Below, one piece after another: positions 1 through 8,597 of a stretch of 64,000 bases of DNA. The DNA comes from JANNVK01 sp031430435 (lineage in GTDB: Bacteria > Acidobacteriota > Blastocatellia > Pyrinomonadales > Pyrinomonadaceae). The stretch's first letter is position 1. Each line of letters starts with the position of its first letter. The notes below the pieces were generated by a model. That model ran no database searches, was not told where the DNA came from, and saw nothing but the letters and a program-made list of their open reading frames with translations. The position numbers and the translations under genes were made by a program. The stretch spans positions 1 through 64,000 of the forward strand of contig JANPBM010000090.1 in the NCBI GenBank assembly GCA_031430435.1, read 5' to 3'.

Positions 1-53
1 ATCGACAAGCTGAAGCGTGTCGTACTTTCGCAAACCAATTCCTTTCGGGTATA
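1..53. repeat. End of a MITE-like repeat cut by the window edge
   Basis: Bases 5-41 are identical over 37 bp to the reverse complement of 58474-58510, and similarity continues more weakly to about base 53, up to a GGGTATA that matches TATACCC at 58462. The same end is repeated in inverted orientation inside the 58.5-kb copy, so this looks like one terminal part of a small dispersed inverted-repeat element. The rest lies left of the window. Confidence 0.7.
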
Positions 54-152
54 ACGATAAATTGTGAATGATGAATTAAAATCCTTTAATTCAATAGTTT
101 AGACATTTCAAAATGTCGGAAAACTTCTGCTGACCTGCTTATTTCACGCAAT

Positions 153-246
153 ATAATTCTCTTGCTTTCTCGCAACTCGAATTGTTAAACTTAAACAGTC
201 GAACATCTTTCCTTTTGTTCCCATAAATATATGAAAATGTTGAAAA
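153..246 (+). repeat. Duplicated 5' flank, copy 1
   Basis: This stretch runs up to and through the first codons (MKMLK) of the first small gene. It is nearly identical to 925-1020, which has the same position relative to the next gene; differences are a few substitutions and a 2-nt indel. No clear Shine-Dalgarno sequence precedes either ATG; both have CATAAATAT just before it. Confidence 0.85.
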
Positions 247-758
247 TAGCTTTAATCGCAATTATAAGTTTAGTTTTACTCGGCGTTGTCGCGTTCTACG
301 TTGATTATTACTATTATTCGTGGACTTCCTTTGTTCAGCCTTTTGGTTGTAGGTATAAAGAAATTGGATATAGTGAGATGAGTCTTGAGCAGAAATATAA
401 CTTATCTGAATTGGCAGAAAATATAAGTTCAAAGCCTAACTATAATCTACATTATGATCCTGTTACTAAATCCGGTCTTTCAGTTTCTCGAATTTTTAAT
501 AATGTATCTTATACAATACAATTTTCAAGTTACAATTTACTGGGTGTGGGATATAACAAAGTTTCTTTTAGCAATACCCTAACTACTGACATTGATATTT
601 CAAATGTCAAACAAAATGAAGTTTATACAACGCCGAATTATTATATTTTACAAAACATCAATCAGATGATAGATGAAATGCCTTTGGACGATTCTCAAAA
701 ATCAGAGTTAAAAAGTAAGGTTACGGTCAGATGTTGGTCGGGAATCAGGTTTCCTTAA
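231..758 (+). CDS. Small membrane-anchored or secreted hypothetical protein
   Basis: This is a 175-residue protein of no recognised family. Residues 5-24 are a strong hydrophobic segment (signal anchor or uncleaved signal peptide), followed by a Tyr-rich stretch. The rest is polar, Asn/Ser/Tyr-rich and looks extracytoplasmic. The start is the ATG shared with the duplicated flank; the next gene begins with the same MKMLK and then diverges completely. The coding region is AT-richer and less biased than most genes in the window, which fits a young or transferred gene. No function is assigned. Confidence 0.6.
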   Translation: MKMLKIALIAIISLVLLGVVAFYVDYYYYSWTSFVQPFGCRYKEIGYSEMSLEQKYNLSELAENISSKPNYNLHYDPVTKSGLSVSRIFNNVSYTIQFSSYNLLGVGYNKVSFSNTLTTDIDISNVKQNEVYTTPNYYILQNINQMIDEMPLDDSQKSELKSKVTVRCWSGIRFP

Positions 759-826
759 ATTTATTTTCAACAATTATAAATGTCCGCAAACAAATTAAGT
801 TTTTACCAAGTAACCAAGAATAATGC

Positions 827-890
827 TTACTTGTAATTCACAAGTGTTATTGTATAAATTGCTCAAATCTAAATTTTGAGATATTTTCAT
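827..890 (+). repeat. Duplicated 3' flank with small hairpin
   Basis: The region after the first small gene resembles 1793-1853, after the second one. Both carry an AATTCACAA block and then CAAATCTAAATTTTGAG, which folds into a short hairpin (862-880 and about 1827-1845). The second copy leads straight into the start of the large LCAT-like gene. So each small gene sits between copies of the same 5' and 3' flanks. Confidence 0.7.
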
Positions 891-924
891 TTTTAACCTG
901 TAATCTCTCGCCTTTCTCACTAAA

Positions 925-1020
925 ATAATTTCCTTGCTTTCCCGCAACTTGAATTGTTAAACTTAAACAGTCGAACATCTTTCTTTTTGTGTTCCCATAA
1001 ATATATGAAAATGTTGAAAA
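925..1020 (+). repeat. Duplicated 5' flank, copy 2
   Basis: Second copy of 153-246, covering the leader and first codons of the DKNYY-like gene. Identity is about nine bases in ten by eye. Confidence 0.85.
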
Positions 1021-1784
1021 CTTTTTTGCTTTACGGACTGCCGATTTTGTCGGTTTGTCTGACAACTTTCTATTACACATATTACAAAACTACGCATATC
1101 GGCGGTGAACAGGGCGTAACGCCGGTTTGGTACAGCAAGAATCTGTTTTATGTGTATATTTCGAGAATAAGATCGTCCGGCGGGTTTTTCCCCGTAAGTT
1201 ACACCGAAACATCACGGATCGAAGGAGCAGATTTTAACACTTTCGAGTATATTGACGATGGTTTTGCAAAGGATAAAAACTACTTCTATTATCCAAACTA
1301 TGAAAGTAGGAAAGTTGAAGGGATTGCGCTAAATCAAACTGAACCGCCCAGAATTGTTTCCTTAGAACTGTCTGATACATCATTGTTGTATAGAAAGTAC
1401 TATATTCTACCGGACGCAGTATTCCATGTTATGAAACATAATTCTGTACATTATGGCAGCTCTTTTGAAAGAGTGGGTTTAATGCAGGGATCGAATATAA
1501 ATAATCCTGTCTGGTATCCATTTGATTATGAAACTTTTACGCCGTTTTCTTGCGGATATGTCAAAGATAAAAATGGAGTTTATTATGTCGATTCTTATCC
1601 GCTAATAATAATTGAAAACGCAGATACTGAAACTTTTACAGCCAAGTTTGCCGCAAATTCTAAAAATAGTGAAGGTTCTTGCTATGCAACCGATAAAAAC
1701 TATCAATACTATTATTTTCGAGGCGGTAAGTATAATGAACTTGAAGTCAGAAGAAAGCCGTTAGCGGATACGGATAACCGGTAA
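1005..1784 (+). CDS. DKNYY-family-like secreted protein
   Basis: This 259-residue protein starts MKMLK with a hydrophobic N-terminal segment (residues 5-23), so it is exported or anchored. The body carries several copies of an Asp-Lys-Asn-x-x-Tyr-Tyr type motif (DKNYFYY, DKNGVYY, DKNYQYYY), the hallmark of the Pfam DKNYY family, whose function is unknown. I chose the ATG at 1005 rather than an in-frame start 51 bases upstream, because it matches the start of the preceding gene in the duplicated flank. It shares flanks but not sequence with that gene. Family call is good; role unknown. Confidence 0.7.
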   Translation: MKMLKTFLLYGLPILSVCLTTFYYTYYKTTHIGGEQGVTPVWYSKNLFYVYISRIRSSGGFFPVSYTETSRIEGADFNTFEYIDDGFAKDKNYFYYPNYESRKVEGIALNQTEPPRIVSLELSDTSLLYRKYYILPDAVFHVMKHNSVHYGSSFERVGLMQGSNINNPVWYPFDYETFTPFSCGYVKDKNGVYYVDSYPLIIIENADTETFTAKFAANSKNSEGSCYATDKNYQYYYFRGGKYNELEVRRKPLADTDNR

Positions 1785-1855
1785 GAGAAATTATTTGCAA
1801 TTCACAAATAGATAGTGTACGATTGCTTCAAATCTAAATTTTGAGGTGTCTCCTA

Positions 1856-4800
1856 ATGTTTTCAAAAATATTTCTCGCGTTTTTTATAATCGTCTTTGTT
1901 TTTTCATTTTCAAATTCTGTAATTTCCCAACCTATTGCCTACGATACAATTGTTCAAGCTAATGCCCGAAAAAGTTTTGTCATATCTGCCAACGAACCCG
2001 ATCAATACAATTGGGGAAATTGTTATTCTAAATTCCCCAGAAAATTACTGGTCATCGAAGTTCCGCATGTAGTTACTATGCCGTGGGCAGTATTTTCGGG
2101 CGGAGTAAAAGTCGGCAGTTCGTGGATGGATGATTACGGCGGCGGAACTTGTCAAGGTTTATACGGTTATGCAACTGTCAGACAATGGGTTCTCGGCGAC
2201 ACTACGCAAATGTCCGATACGATTACGGTTACATTTACTCCAAAGAAAATAAGCAGCATCAGCATTGTCGGAAAGCCTTTGCAAAATTATGTAATTACCT
2301 TAGACGGCGTAACCTCAAGAACTTATATCGCACCAAATACGTCTAACTTTCGTCGGCTTCAAATTACTGAAGCTGTACTCGACAACTTGGGTTTCTCAGT
2401 CGGACAACTTTCAAATGTATCAACAATATCAGTCAGAGCAGTCGATGCCGATTGGGTTTTTGCCGTTAACGGCATTCGTCTCAGCGAAAGAGACAACGGC
2501 GGCGGTGACCCGATTCCGGCTCCACCGGTACCGACCATAGATAATCCGGTAGTGTTTGTTCCCGGTGTTGCCGGAAGTGAACTAAAAGAGGCAGACGTAA
2601 AAGTTCGTTGGTTATCGCCAAGCGTTACTACGATGACTGATGATTTGGAGGCTTTGAAACTCCCAAGCAACAGAAATATCTTTGCGACCGATGTTCTTCG
2701 CGGACTTCCAACTCAAAATTATTTTTTGGGAGGTTATTTGCCGGGTTACAAACCTAATTTTTATGAGGGACTGTTAAAGAATTTTCTCATTGAGAGTCAA
2801 AATTTAAAGGAATACAATGTCTTGGAAACTCCGGCATTCAGGACAACCGCAGGGTGTGATTTGAGGCAAAAATCAGATAACCCGAATCTTAATCCGAAAC
2901 TGTTTGTTTTTGCCTACGATTGGCGGCAAAATAACACAAATACTGCCGTTGCCTTAAAAGATTATATCGGTTGCGTTAAAAAATTTTACCCGAATAAAAA
3001 AGTTAGAATTATAACGCACAGTATGGGAAGTTTAGTTGCCCGCCGTTATGCTCTGTTGTATCCGAATGATAATGATGTTGACAAAATAATCACGATTGCA
3101 GGTCCTTGGCTTGGAGCTCCAAAGGGAATTTATTCATTGGAAACCGGCAGTTTTATCGCTTCGTCTTTTGGCGCAGATGCCGTAGAGTGTTTAAGTCAAA
3201 CTGCGGAAAACAAAGCTTTATGTATAGCGAAATGGGGAATAAATAAGACATACGCGAGTAGTTTAAGAGAGTCGATGATTACATTTCCGGGACCGCTTCA
3301 ACTTTTGCCTTCTTGGTATTATTATCGGCTTCAAGAGTCAGATACAGGCTCAAGTTATCTGTCTGTCCGCGAAAGTATTTGGGGTGAACCGGTCGATTAT
3401 AATTTTGCAGATGCAACAAATTGGCTGAACGAACGACACGAGATTCAGCCCGGCGACCTTACCCGCGATTTTCATATGAGTACTTTTCGCGGATTGCAGG
3501 ACGATTGGCGACAAGACACGGGAAACATCAAATTTTATCACATCTACGGTCAGCAAAACAGAAATCTGAGCGTTGGAAAAGTAAAATATAAATTAACCAC
3601 CTATTGCAGTTCAACCGGCAGTCTGAATTGCGTCGGCAAAGAGTATTTTGAACCCGAAGCGACCAACGGCGACGGAACTGTTCCGCTTTACAGCAGCCGA
3701 AGAATTTCTACCCAATATAATTTTAACTCCGGTCAGGCAAAGCGGTATATTGAAGATGCCCGGACAAGACCGCTCATAGAAGCTAACCGAAATGAAAATG
3801 ACAGCACAGAACATACAAAATTAACCGAAAATTCCAGAGTTCAAAAAAGAATCAGTCAAATACTTCTGAATAATGACGGTTACTCCGGAAGTGATGCGAC
3901 AGTACCCGATACTGAGTCTGCAATTTTACCAAATCTTGCGGAATCGGGTGAAGACGCAAAAGTTGCCCCGACTGCCGAAAAAGATTCGTTTTATGTTTCG
4001 TTGCACAATGTTACGGGTTATCATCTCGGTCGCGGACCGACTTCGGCTGATTTCAGCACGGCTTCGGGGCTGAACGGTTCACAGGCAATCCCGATCGGCG
4101 ACAAAGCCGTGTGGCTCGGACTTCCCGCGACCGGCGGTTATTATGTCAGCTTTTACGGCGACGGGACACCGATGAAAGTTCAGATTGTGCGAGGCTTGGA
4201 CTACAACCGAGTACAACAATTAGTGCAATACATAGATTTGGTAATACCTGCCGGAAAAGTCGCCCGGCTGTATCTTTCCGAGTTCGGTTTGCCGCAACTG
4301 GAATATGATTCCGACAACAACGGAACTTTCGAGACAGGCGTTGATTATACCGTGTTTTTGGAAAACAATAACGCCAAAGATTTGGAAGCTCCCGTGGTTG
4401 CGTTCGATTATCAAATCCAAGGCGGCGGGAAACTGGTTACATTGTCCGCCAAAGACAATCTTTCGGGCGTTCGCAAAATTTATTATTCGTTCAACGGACA
4501 ACAATTTAACGAATATATGAACCCTGTTACCGTTGAGACGGGGCAAAACTTATTTGTATTTGCCGAAGACAATAACCGTAACCGAACCGGAATCGGCAAA
4601 ATCGATGTGGACGGCACAACTTATTCCATCGGCAACCGCGTTTGGTTTGATGTCAATAACGACGGTAAAATCAACAAAAATCGATTTCCCGAAGAAGTCG
4701 GCGCAACCGGTGTTTCGGTTTCATTGTTTGCCGACACAAACGGCGACGGACAGCCCGATAATATTGCCCAACCGTTGAAAACCATCGGCACGAGCATCGG

Positions 4801-5860
4801 TTATTACAGATTCAACGGCTTAAGCGCGGGAAATTATGTGGTTCGCATAAATCCTTCAAATTTTGCCGATAACGGCGTTTTACAAGGTTATTTAAATACC
4901 GCGATTCAAACCGCCGATGACACGGATTCCGATGCCGTAAATGCGGGAGAAAACGGTGTGTTGCCGAACGGACAGCGTAATAATGTCCAAAACACGGGAG
5001 TTTTGAGCGGTTCGATTACTCTCGGACCGAATTTGAGCGAACCCGTCGGCGAAACCGATATTTCGGGCAGCGACAAAGGAGAATTTGATAAATATGCAAA
5101 TTTGACGGTTGATTTCGGCTTTTATCGGTTGGGTTTGAGCGGAACCGTGTGGAATGATACCGGAAACCGCAACGGCTTTTTGGACGACGGCGAAAACGGT
5201 TTGGCAAATTATCGCGTCAATTTATTTCAAGCAAGCGGAGAAGTTCCGGTCGGAACAGACGGCATACTCGGAACTTCCGATGATGCAAACGGCGGCGTTT
5301 TAACCGATTTAACCGGAGATTACAGGTTTCAAGGCTTGGAAGAAGGAGATTACAGCGTCAAAGTAACGCGGCAATTTGCGGTTGCAAGTCCGCAAACATC
5401 GGCAAACCCGAACGATAACGCCGATTTCGACAACAACGGAAGTCTTGCCGCCGATTCGCCCGACGGTACTCAAATCTCAAGTCCGCAGGTTACAATTTCG
5501 CCGGCAAATCGCGGTTTATCGGAAAACACCCGAATCAACGAGTTTGCCGGAATTACCGAAAACCCGACCCTTGATTTCGGATTGTTTTTCGCTCCGACGG
5601 CGGCAAACGCAACGGTCAGCGGAAAAATTGTCAATCGACGAACCGGAGGCATCAACCTTGCAACCGTAACGATTACGGCGACGGCGGGAAACTTTGTCAA
5701 AACTGTGCGGACTAATCAATTCGGCAACTTTAATTTTGCCGATATTCCGGCGGGAAACGATTATATTATTACCGTCAGCCACAAAAGATATATGTTCAAT
5801 TCAAAATTTATCTCGGTCGATGACTCGATTAGCGGACTTGTTATCGGTTCAAATAATTAG
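1856..5860 (+). CDS. Secreted LCAT-like acyltransferase/lipase with SdrD-like repeats
   Basis: About 1334 residues with an N-terminal signal peptide. After a roughly 220-residue unknown domain comes an alpha/beta-hydrolase of the lecithin:cholesterol acyltransferase family: PVVFVPGVAGSEL near residue 230, nucleophile elbow THSMG with Ser389, and probable Asp606 (GDGTVP) and His653 (EHTK) completing the triad. Downstream are Gly/Asn/Asp-rich SdrD B-like domains (NRVWFDVNNDG near 925; GTVWNDTGN near 1096) and a C-terminal carboxypeptidase-regulatory-like beta domain (about 1250-1334). Such tails usually belong to surface or secreted proteins. ATG 1856 has GAGG nine bases upstream; a TTG at 1841 is a weaker start. 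A compact relative lies at 28719. Substrate unknown; lipid ester hydrolysis or acyl transfer is inferred. Confidence 0.8.
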   Translation: MFSKIFLAFFIIVFVFSFSNSVISQPIAYDTIVQANARKSFVISANEPDQYNWGNCYSKFPRKLLVIEVPHVVTMPWAVFSGGVKVGSSWMDDYGGGTCQGLYGYATVRQWVLGDTTQMSDTITVTFTPKKISSISIVGKPLQNYVITLDGVTSRTYIAPNTSNFRRLQITEAVLDNLGFSVGQLSNVSTISVRAVDADWVFAVNGIRLSERDNGGGDPIPAPPVPTIDNPVVFVPGVAGSELKEADVKVRWLSPSVTTMTDDLEALKLPSNRNIFATDVLRGLPTQNYFLGGYLPGYKPNFYEGLLKNFLIESQNLKEYNVLETPAFRTTAGCDLRQKSDNPNLNPKLFVFAYDWRQNNTNTAVALKDYIGCVKKFYPNKKVRIITHSMGSLVARRYALLYPNDNDVDKIITIAGPWLGAPKGIYSLETGSFIASSFGADAVECLSQTAENKALCIAKWGINKTYASSLRESMITFPGPLQLLPSWYYYRLQESDTGSSYLSVRESIWGEPVDYNFADATNWLNERHEIQPGDLTRDFHMSTFRGLQDDWRQDTGNIKFYHIYGQQNRNLSVGKVKYKLTTYCSSTGSLNCVGKEYFEPEATNGDGTVPLYSSRRISTQYNFNSGQAKRYIEDARTRPLIEANRNENDSTEHTKLTENSRVQKRISQILLNNDGYSGSDATVPDTESAILPNLAESGEDAKVAPTAEKDSFYVSLHNVTGYHLGRGPTSADFSTASGLNGSQAIPIGDKAVWLGLPATGGYYVSFYGDGTPMKVQIVRGLDYNRVQQLVQYIDLVIPAGKVARLYLSEFGLPQLEYDSDNNGTFETGVDYTVFLENNNAKDLEAPVVAFDYQIQGGGKLVTLSAKDNLSGVRKIYYSFNGQQFNEYMNPVTVETGQNLFVFAEDNNRNRTGIGKIDVDGTTYSIGNRVWFDVNNDGKINKNRFPEEVGATGVSVSLFADTNGDGQPDNIAQPLKTIGTSIGYYRFNGLSAGNYVVRINPSNFADNGVLQGYLNTAIQTADDTDSDAVNAGENGVLPNGQRNNVQNTGVLSGSITLGPNLSEPVGETDISGSDKGEFDKYANLTVDFGFYRLGLSGTVWNDTGNRNGFLDDGENGLANYRVNLFQASGEVPVGTDGILGTSDDANGGVLTDLTGDYRFQGLEEGDYSVKVTRQFAVASPQTSANPNDNADFDNNGSLAADSPDGTQISSPQVTISPANRGLSENTRINEFAGITENPTLDFGLFFAPTAANATVSGKIVNRRTGGINLATVTITATAGNFVKTVRTNQFGNFNFADIPAGNDYIITVSHKRYMFNSKFISVDDSISGLVIGSNN

Positions 5861-5919
5861 TCGATTGACATTTTGACCGGCTCAAATACTCGGCTTTGCG
5901 AAAGTTTAAACCGCATGTT

Positions 5920-6320
5920 TAAACTTTCAACACATTTCTGCAATCATTCGCAAACTCTCAACACATTTCCGCAATCATTCGCAAACTCTCAACACATTTC
6001 GGGAAATACTCTGTAACCTTTTGTAAATTTTCAACACATCTGCGGAAACATTCCGTAACTTTTTGGAAACCTTCCGTAACCTTTTGCAAACATTCCGACC
6101 GAGTCGCAAACATTCAACCAATCTGCGGAAACCTTCCGTAACCTTTTGCAAACGTTCCGACCGAGTCGTGAACTTTCCGCCAATCTGCGGAAACCTTCCG
6201 TAACCTTTTGCAAACTTTCAATACATCTTTGGAAACATTCCGACCGAGTCGCAAACATTCAGCCAATCTGCGGAAACATTCAAAAACTCTTTGGAAATAT
6301 TGCCGAATCGTTTTTAATGT
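5920..6320. repeat. Degenerate 20/21-bp minisatellite in a 590-bp gene-free gap
   Basis: About 18 head-to-tail units, most 21 bp and a few 20 bp, each opening with G(C/G)AAAC and often continuing with (A/C)TTCCG. A three-unit block recurs, for example at 6118 and 6180. One half-unit of 10 bp occurs near 5940. Because 21 bp is seven codons, one minus-strand frame stays open for 75 codons, but the 20-bp units break phase and the composition is not protein-like. It ends just before the BMC promoter. I see no gene in 5861-6451. Confidence 0.85.
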
Positions 6321-6403
6321 AGTGGAAGCGATCTTGAATGCTTCCGCGCGAGTTAAACAATCTTTCGGATTGTGGATGTTGCGTTTAGCGTTTCTGTAAA
6401 TCT

Positions 6404-6412
6404 TGTTATATT
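6404..6412 (+). promoter_or_regulatory. Probable extended -10 promoter of the BMC operon
   Basis: TGTTATATT fits an extended -10 (TGn plus TATATT). A weak -35 (TTAGCG) lies about 16 bp upstream. Transcription would start near 6419; a GAGG ribosome site at 6438-6442 precedes the BMC-H ATG. Confidence 0.45.
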
Positions 6413-6451
6413 ATTGTCAATAGAAATCTTAAATTTTGCGAGGAACAGAAA

Positions 6452-6799
6452 ATGGCTCATGAAGCATTGGGAATGGTTGAAACGAAAGGCTTTATCGGTG
6501 CGGTCGAAGCCGCAGACGCGATGGTTAAAGCGGCAAATGTGCAACTTATCGGCAAAGAATATATCGGTGCGGGACTTGTAACAATATTTGTACGCGGTGA
6601 TGTCGGCGCGGTCAAAGCGGCAACGGATGCAGGGGCGGCGGCGGCTCGTCGCGTCGGCGAACTTGTCAGCGTACACGTTATTCCGCGTCCGCATTCCGAA
6701 GTCGAACGTTGTTTGCCGAAAGGCGTTGGCTTTTCACCCGACGAAAAAGCGTTGCAAGGCGGCGGTAATCAATTAGGCACGGGCGATAAGAAGAAATAA
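6452..6799 (+). CDS. BMC-H hexameric microcompartment shell protein
   Basis: This 115-residue protein is a single BMC domain (Pfam PF00936; PduA/EutM/CcmK type). It begins EALGMVETKGFIGAVEAADAM, continues with KAANVQLIGKEYIGAGL and has the VGAVKAATDAGAAAA helix followed by HVIPRPH, all standard BMC-H landmarks. Hexamers of such proteins tile the facets of a BMC and their pores pass metabolites. Residues after about 92 form a polar tail longer than in minimal BMC-H proteins. It is the first gene of the locus and has a clear ribosome site, as expected for the most abundant product. No second BMC-H and no BMC-T is in the window. Confidence 0.97.
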   Translation: MAHEALGMVETKGFIGAVEAADAMVKAANVQLIGKEYIGAGLVTIFVRGDVGAVKAATDAGAAAARRVGELVSVHVIPRPHSEVERCLPKGVGFSPDEKALQGGGNQLGTGDKKK

Positions 6800-6809
6800 A
6801 ACGACTTTT

Positions 6810-6872
6810 GAGACGGAGTGAGGGCGAGACAACGTGAAAAAACATCACGCAATCTCTTTATCGCTTCGTCTC
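6810..6872 (+). other. Intergenic RNA hairpin between BMC-H and aldehyde dehydrogenase
   Basis: GAGACGGAGTGA (6810-6821) pairs with TCGCTTCGTCTC (6861-6872) with one mismatch and one G-U pair. A smaller GTGA/TCAC stem lies inside. There is no U-tract, so it is not a normal terminator. In a shell operon it could stabilise or process the BMC-H message relative to the enzyme message; that is inference. Confidence 0.5.
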
Positions 6873-6887
6873 ACCTTCAAGTAACAA

Positions 6888-8585
6888 ATGTCTGAATATA
6901 AAGACTTAATTTCGCAAACCGAAGCTCGTGATGCGGTCGAATCCGCGTATCTCGCGTGGCTGACCGTGGCGAAATTCGATCAAGCAAAAATTGACCGAAT
7001 TTGCGAAGCGATGGCGCAAGCCGGACTTCGCGATGCCTTGCGTCTCGGGCAAATGGCGCACGATGAAACAGGGTTCGGCAAGCCGGAAGATAAACGCGAG
7101 AAAAATCGGTTTGCGGCGGAAGACGTGTGGAACGCTTTCCGCAATATGAAAACCGTCGGTGTCGTCAAAGACGGTGGAAGTATAGTCGAAATTGCGAGTC
7201 CGCGCGGAGTTGTCGCGGCGATTATTCCGTCAACTAATCCGACTTCAACCGCGATTTTCAAAATCATCATTGCCATTAAATCACGCAACACAATCGTACT
7301 TTCTCCGCATCCGTCAGCCGCCAAATGTATCGCCGAAACAACTCGTGTTTTGCGTGAAGCCGCGATTAAGGAAGGACTTCCGCCCGATGCAATTCAATGT
7401 TTGACGACATCGGCATTGGAAGGAACAGAAGCCTTGATGACGCACAAACGTACCGCCGTAATTTTAGCGACAGGCGGAACAGGTTTGGTTCGTGCCGCAT
7501 ATTCTTCGGGCAAACCCGCGTTCGGAGTCGGTCCCGGAAACGTGCCGGTTTTTATCGAACGAACTGCCGATATTGCCAAAGCCGTGTCGGATATTTTGAC
7601 TTCGACCTGCTTTGATAACGGCACGATTTGCGCGTCGGAACAATCCGTGGTGGTTGATGCTCCGATTGCAAATGCCGTCCGCGAACAATTCAAACTGCAA
7701 GGCGGACATTTTTTGAATCACGCCGAAGCCGAAGCGGTCGGGAAAATTTTACTTACACCGCAACGCACTTTGAATGCGGCAATCGTCGGTAAATCTGCCC
7801 AACATATCGCAAATTTAGCCGGAATTTCCGTGCCGAATAATGTTCGTTGTTTGTTGGCTGATTGTGGCGGAGTCGGTCGAGATTTTCCGTGGTCAATCGA
7901 AAAACTTTCGCCGACATTGGCGTTTTTTACAGTTGACGGAATAGAGCAAGGTGCGAACAAATGCGAAGAAATTCTGCGTTTCGGCGGAATGGGACACACA
8001 TCGGGAATGCACACAAAATCGCGTGAAGCCGCAATTCGTTTCGGCGAACAAATGCCGGCATCGCGAGTAATTATAAATTCGCCGACAACGCACGGAGCAA
8101 TCGGATTATCAACCGATTTATCGCCGTCAATGACACTCGGTTGCGGTTCGTGGGGTGGAAATGTAACATCCGACAACGTTTCACCGATTCATCTGATGGA
8201 TATAAAACGTGTCGCGTTTGAGACAAAGCCTGTCGGCAGTCGGCAGTCGGCAGTCGGCGGTCAGCCGTTGAATGTGAGTAATCCGCAATCTGTCAGACGT
8301 GAAGATATTGCGTCAATAGTTGACAGTTTTTTGCGTAAGAAATTAGCGGAATCGCCGCAAGTTGTTGAATCTCCGAAGGTTGAAGAAACGCCGCGAGCGA
8401 TTATTCACGAAATAAAACCCGTCGAAATTGTTGAAGTTATGCGGAATGCAACTGATTTTGTGAGCGAAGACGACGTGAAATCGGCGATTGCGAAAGGCGA
8501 AAAAATTTGGATAAACGAAAAGACGATAATCACGCCGTCGGCTCGTGATATTGGCGAAGCACAAGAAGTTTTTGCGAAAGTATAA
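6888..8585 (+). CDS. CoA-acylating aldehyde dehydrogenase of a microcompartment, with unusual C-terminal tail
   Basis: 565 residues. Residues 1 to about 445 are an aldehyde dehydrogenase of the acylating PduP/EutE kind: NADH- and CoA-dependent conversion of an aldehyde to acyl-CoA. Landmarks are IIPSTNPTST, the ATGGTGLVRAAYSSGKPAFG stretch and catalytic Cys248 in NGTICASEQ. PduP-type enzymes carry an N-terminal encapsulation peptide; here none is seen. Instead a linker encoded by a 7-bp repeat (residues 449-459) leads to an amphipathic helix IASIVDSFLRKKL (about 474-486), a good encapsulation-peptide candidate. A 45-residue end follows, with ITPSARDIG resembling the TPSAR motif of EutT. It is the only classic BMC cargo enzyme here. 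Aldehyde substrate unknown. Confidence 0.93.
   Translation: MSEYKDLISQTEARDAVESAYLAWLTVAKFDQAKIDRICEAMAQAGLRDALRLGQMAHDETGFGKPEDKREKNRFAAEDVWNAFRNMKTVGVVKDGGSIVEIASPRGVVAAIIPSTNPTSTAIFKIIIAIKSRNTIVLSPHPSAAKCIAETTRVLREAAIKEGLPPDAIQCLTTSALEGTEALMTHKRTAVILATGGTGLVRAAYSSGKPAFGVGPGNVPVFIERTADIAKAVSDILTSTCFDNGTICASEQSVVVDAPIANAVREQFKLQGGHFLNHAEAEAVGKILLTPQRTLNAAIVGKSAQHIANLAGISVPNNVRCLLADCGGVGRDFPWSIEKLSPTLAFFTVDGIEQGANKCEEILRFGGMGHTSGMHTKSREAAIRFGEQMPASRVIINSPTTHGAIGLSTDLSPSMTLGCGSWGGNVTSDNVSPIHLMDIKRVAFETKPVGSRQSAVGGQPLNVSNPQSVRREDIASIVDSFLRKKLAESPQVVESPKVEETPRAIIHEIKPVEIVEVMRNATDFVSEDDVKSAIAKGEKIWINEKTIITPSARDIGEAQEVFAKV
8232..8266 (+). repeat. In-frame heptanucleotide repeat inside the aldehyde dehydrogenase gene
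   Basis: GTCGGCA repeats three times (8232-8252), followed by GTCGGCG and a degenerate GTCAGCC. It encodes VGSRQSAVGGQ. Since 7 is not a multiple of three, gain or loss of one unit would frameshift everything downstream, namely the encapsulation-like helix and the TPSARD end, but leave the catalytic domain intact. Confidence 0.9.
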
Positions 8586-8597
8586 AACTTTATTTAA

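Noticed and set aside
847..1080. 77-residue minus-strand gene
   Set aside because: It overlaps the duplicated leader and the start of the DKNYY-like gene and has no ribosome site or protein-like features.
6031..6258. 75-residue minus-strand protein with heptad repeats
   Set aside because: It is open only because the tandem unit is mostly 21 bp. 20-bp units shift phase, composition is Arg/Ser/Cys/Phe-rich and there is no ribosome site.
5920..6320. CRISPR array
   Set aside because: Units are contiguous 20/21-bp tandem copies without spacers, and no cas gene is present.
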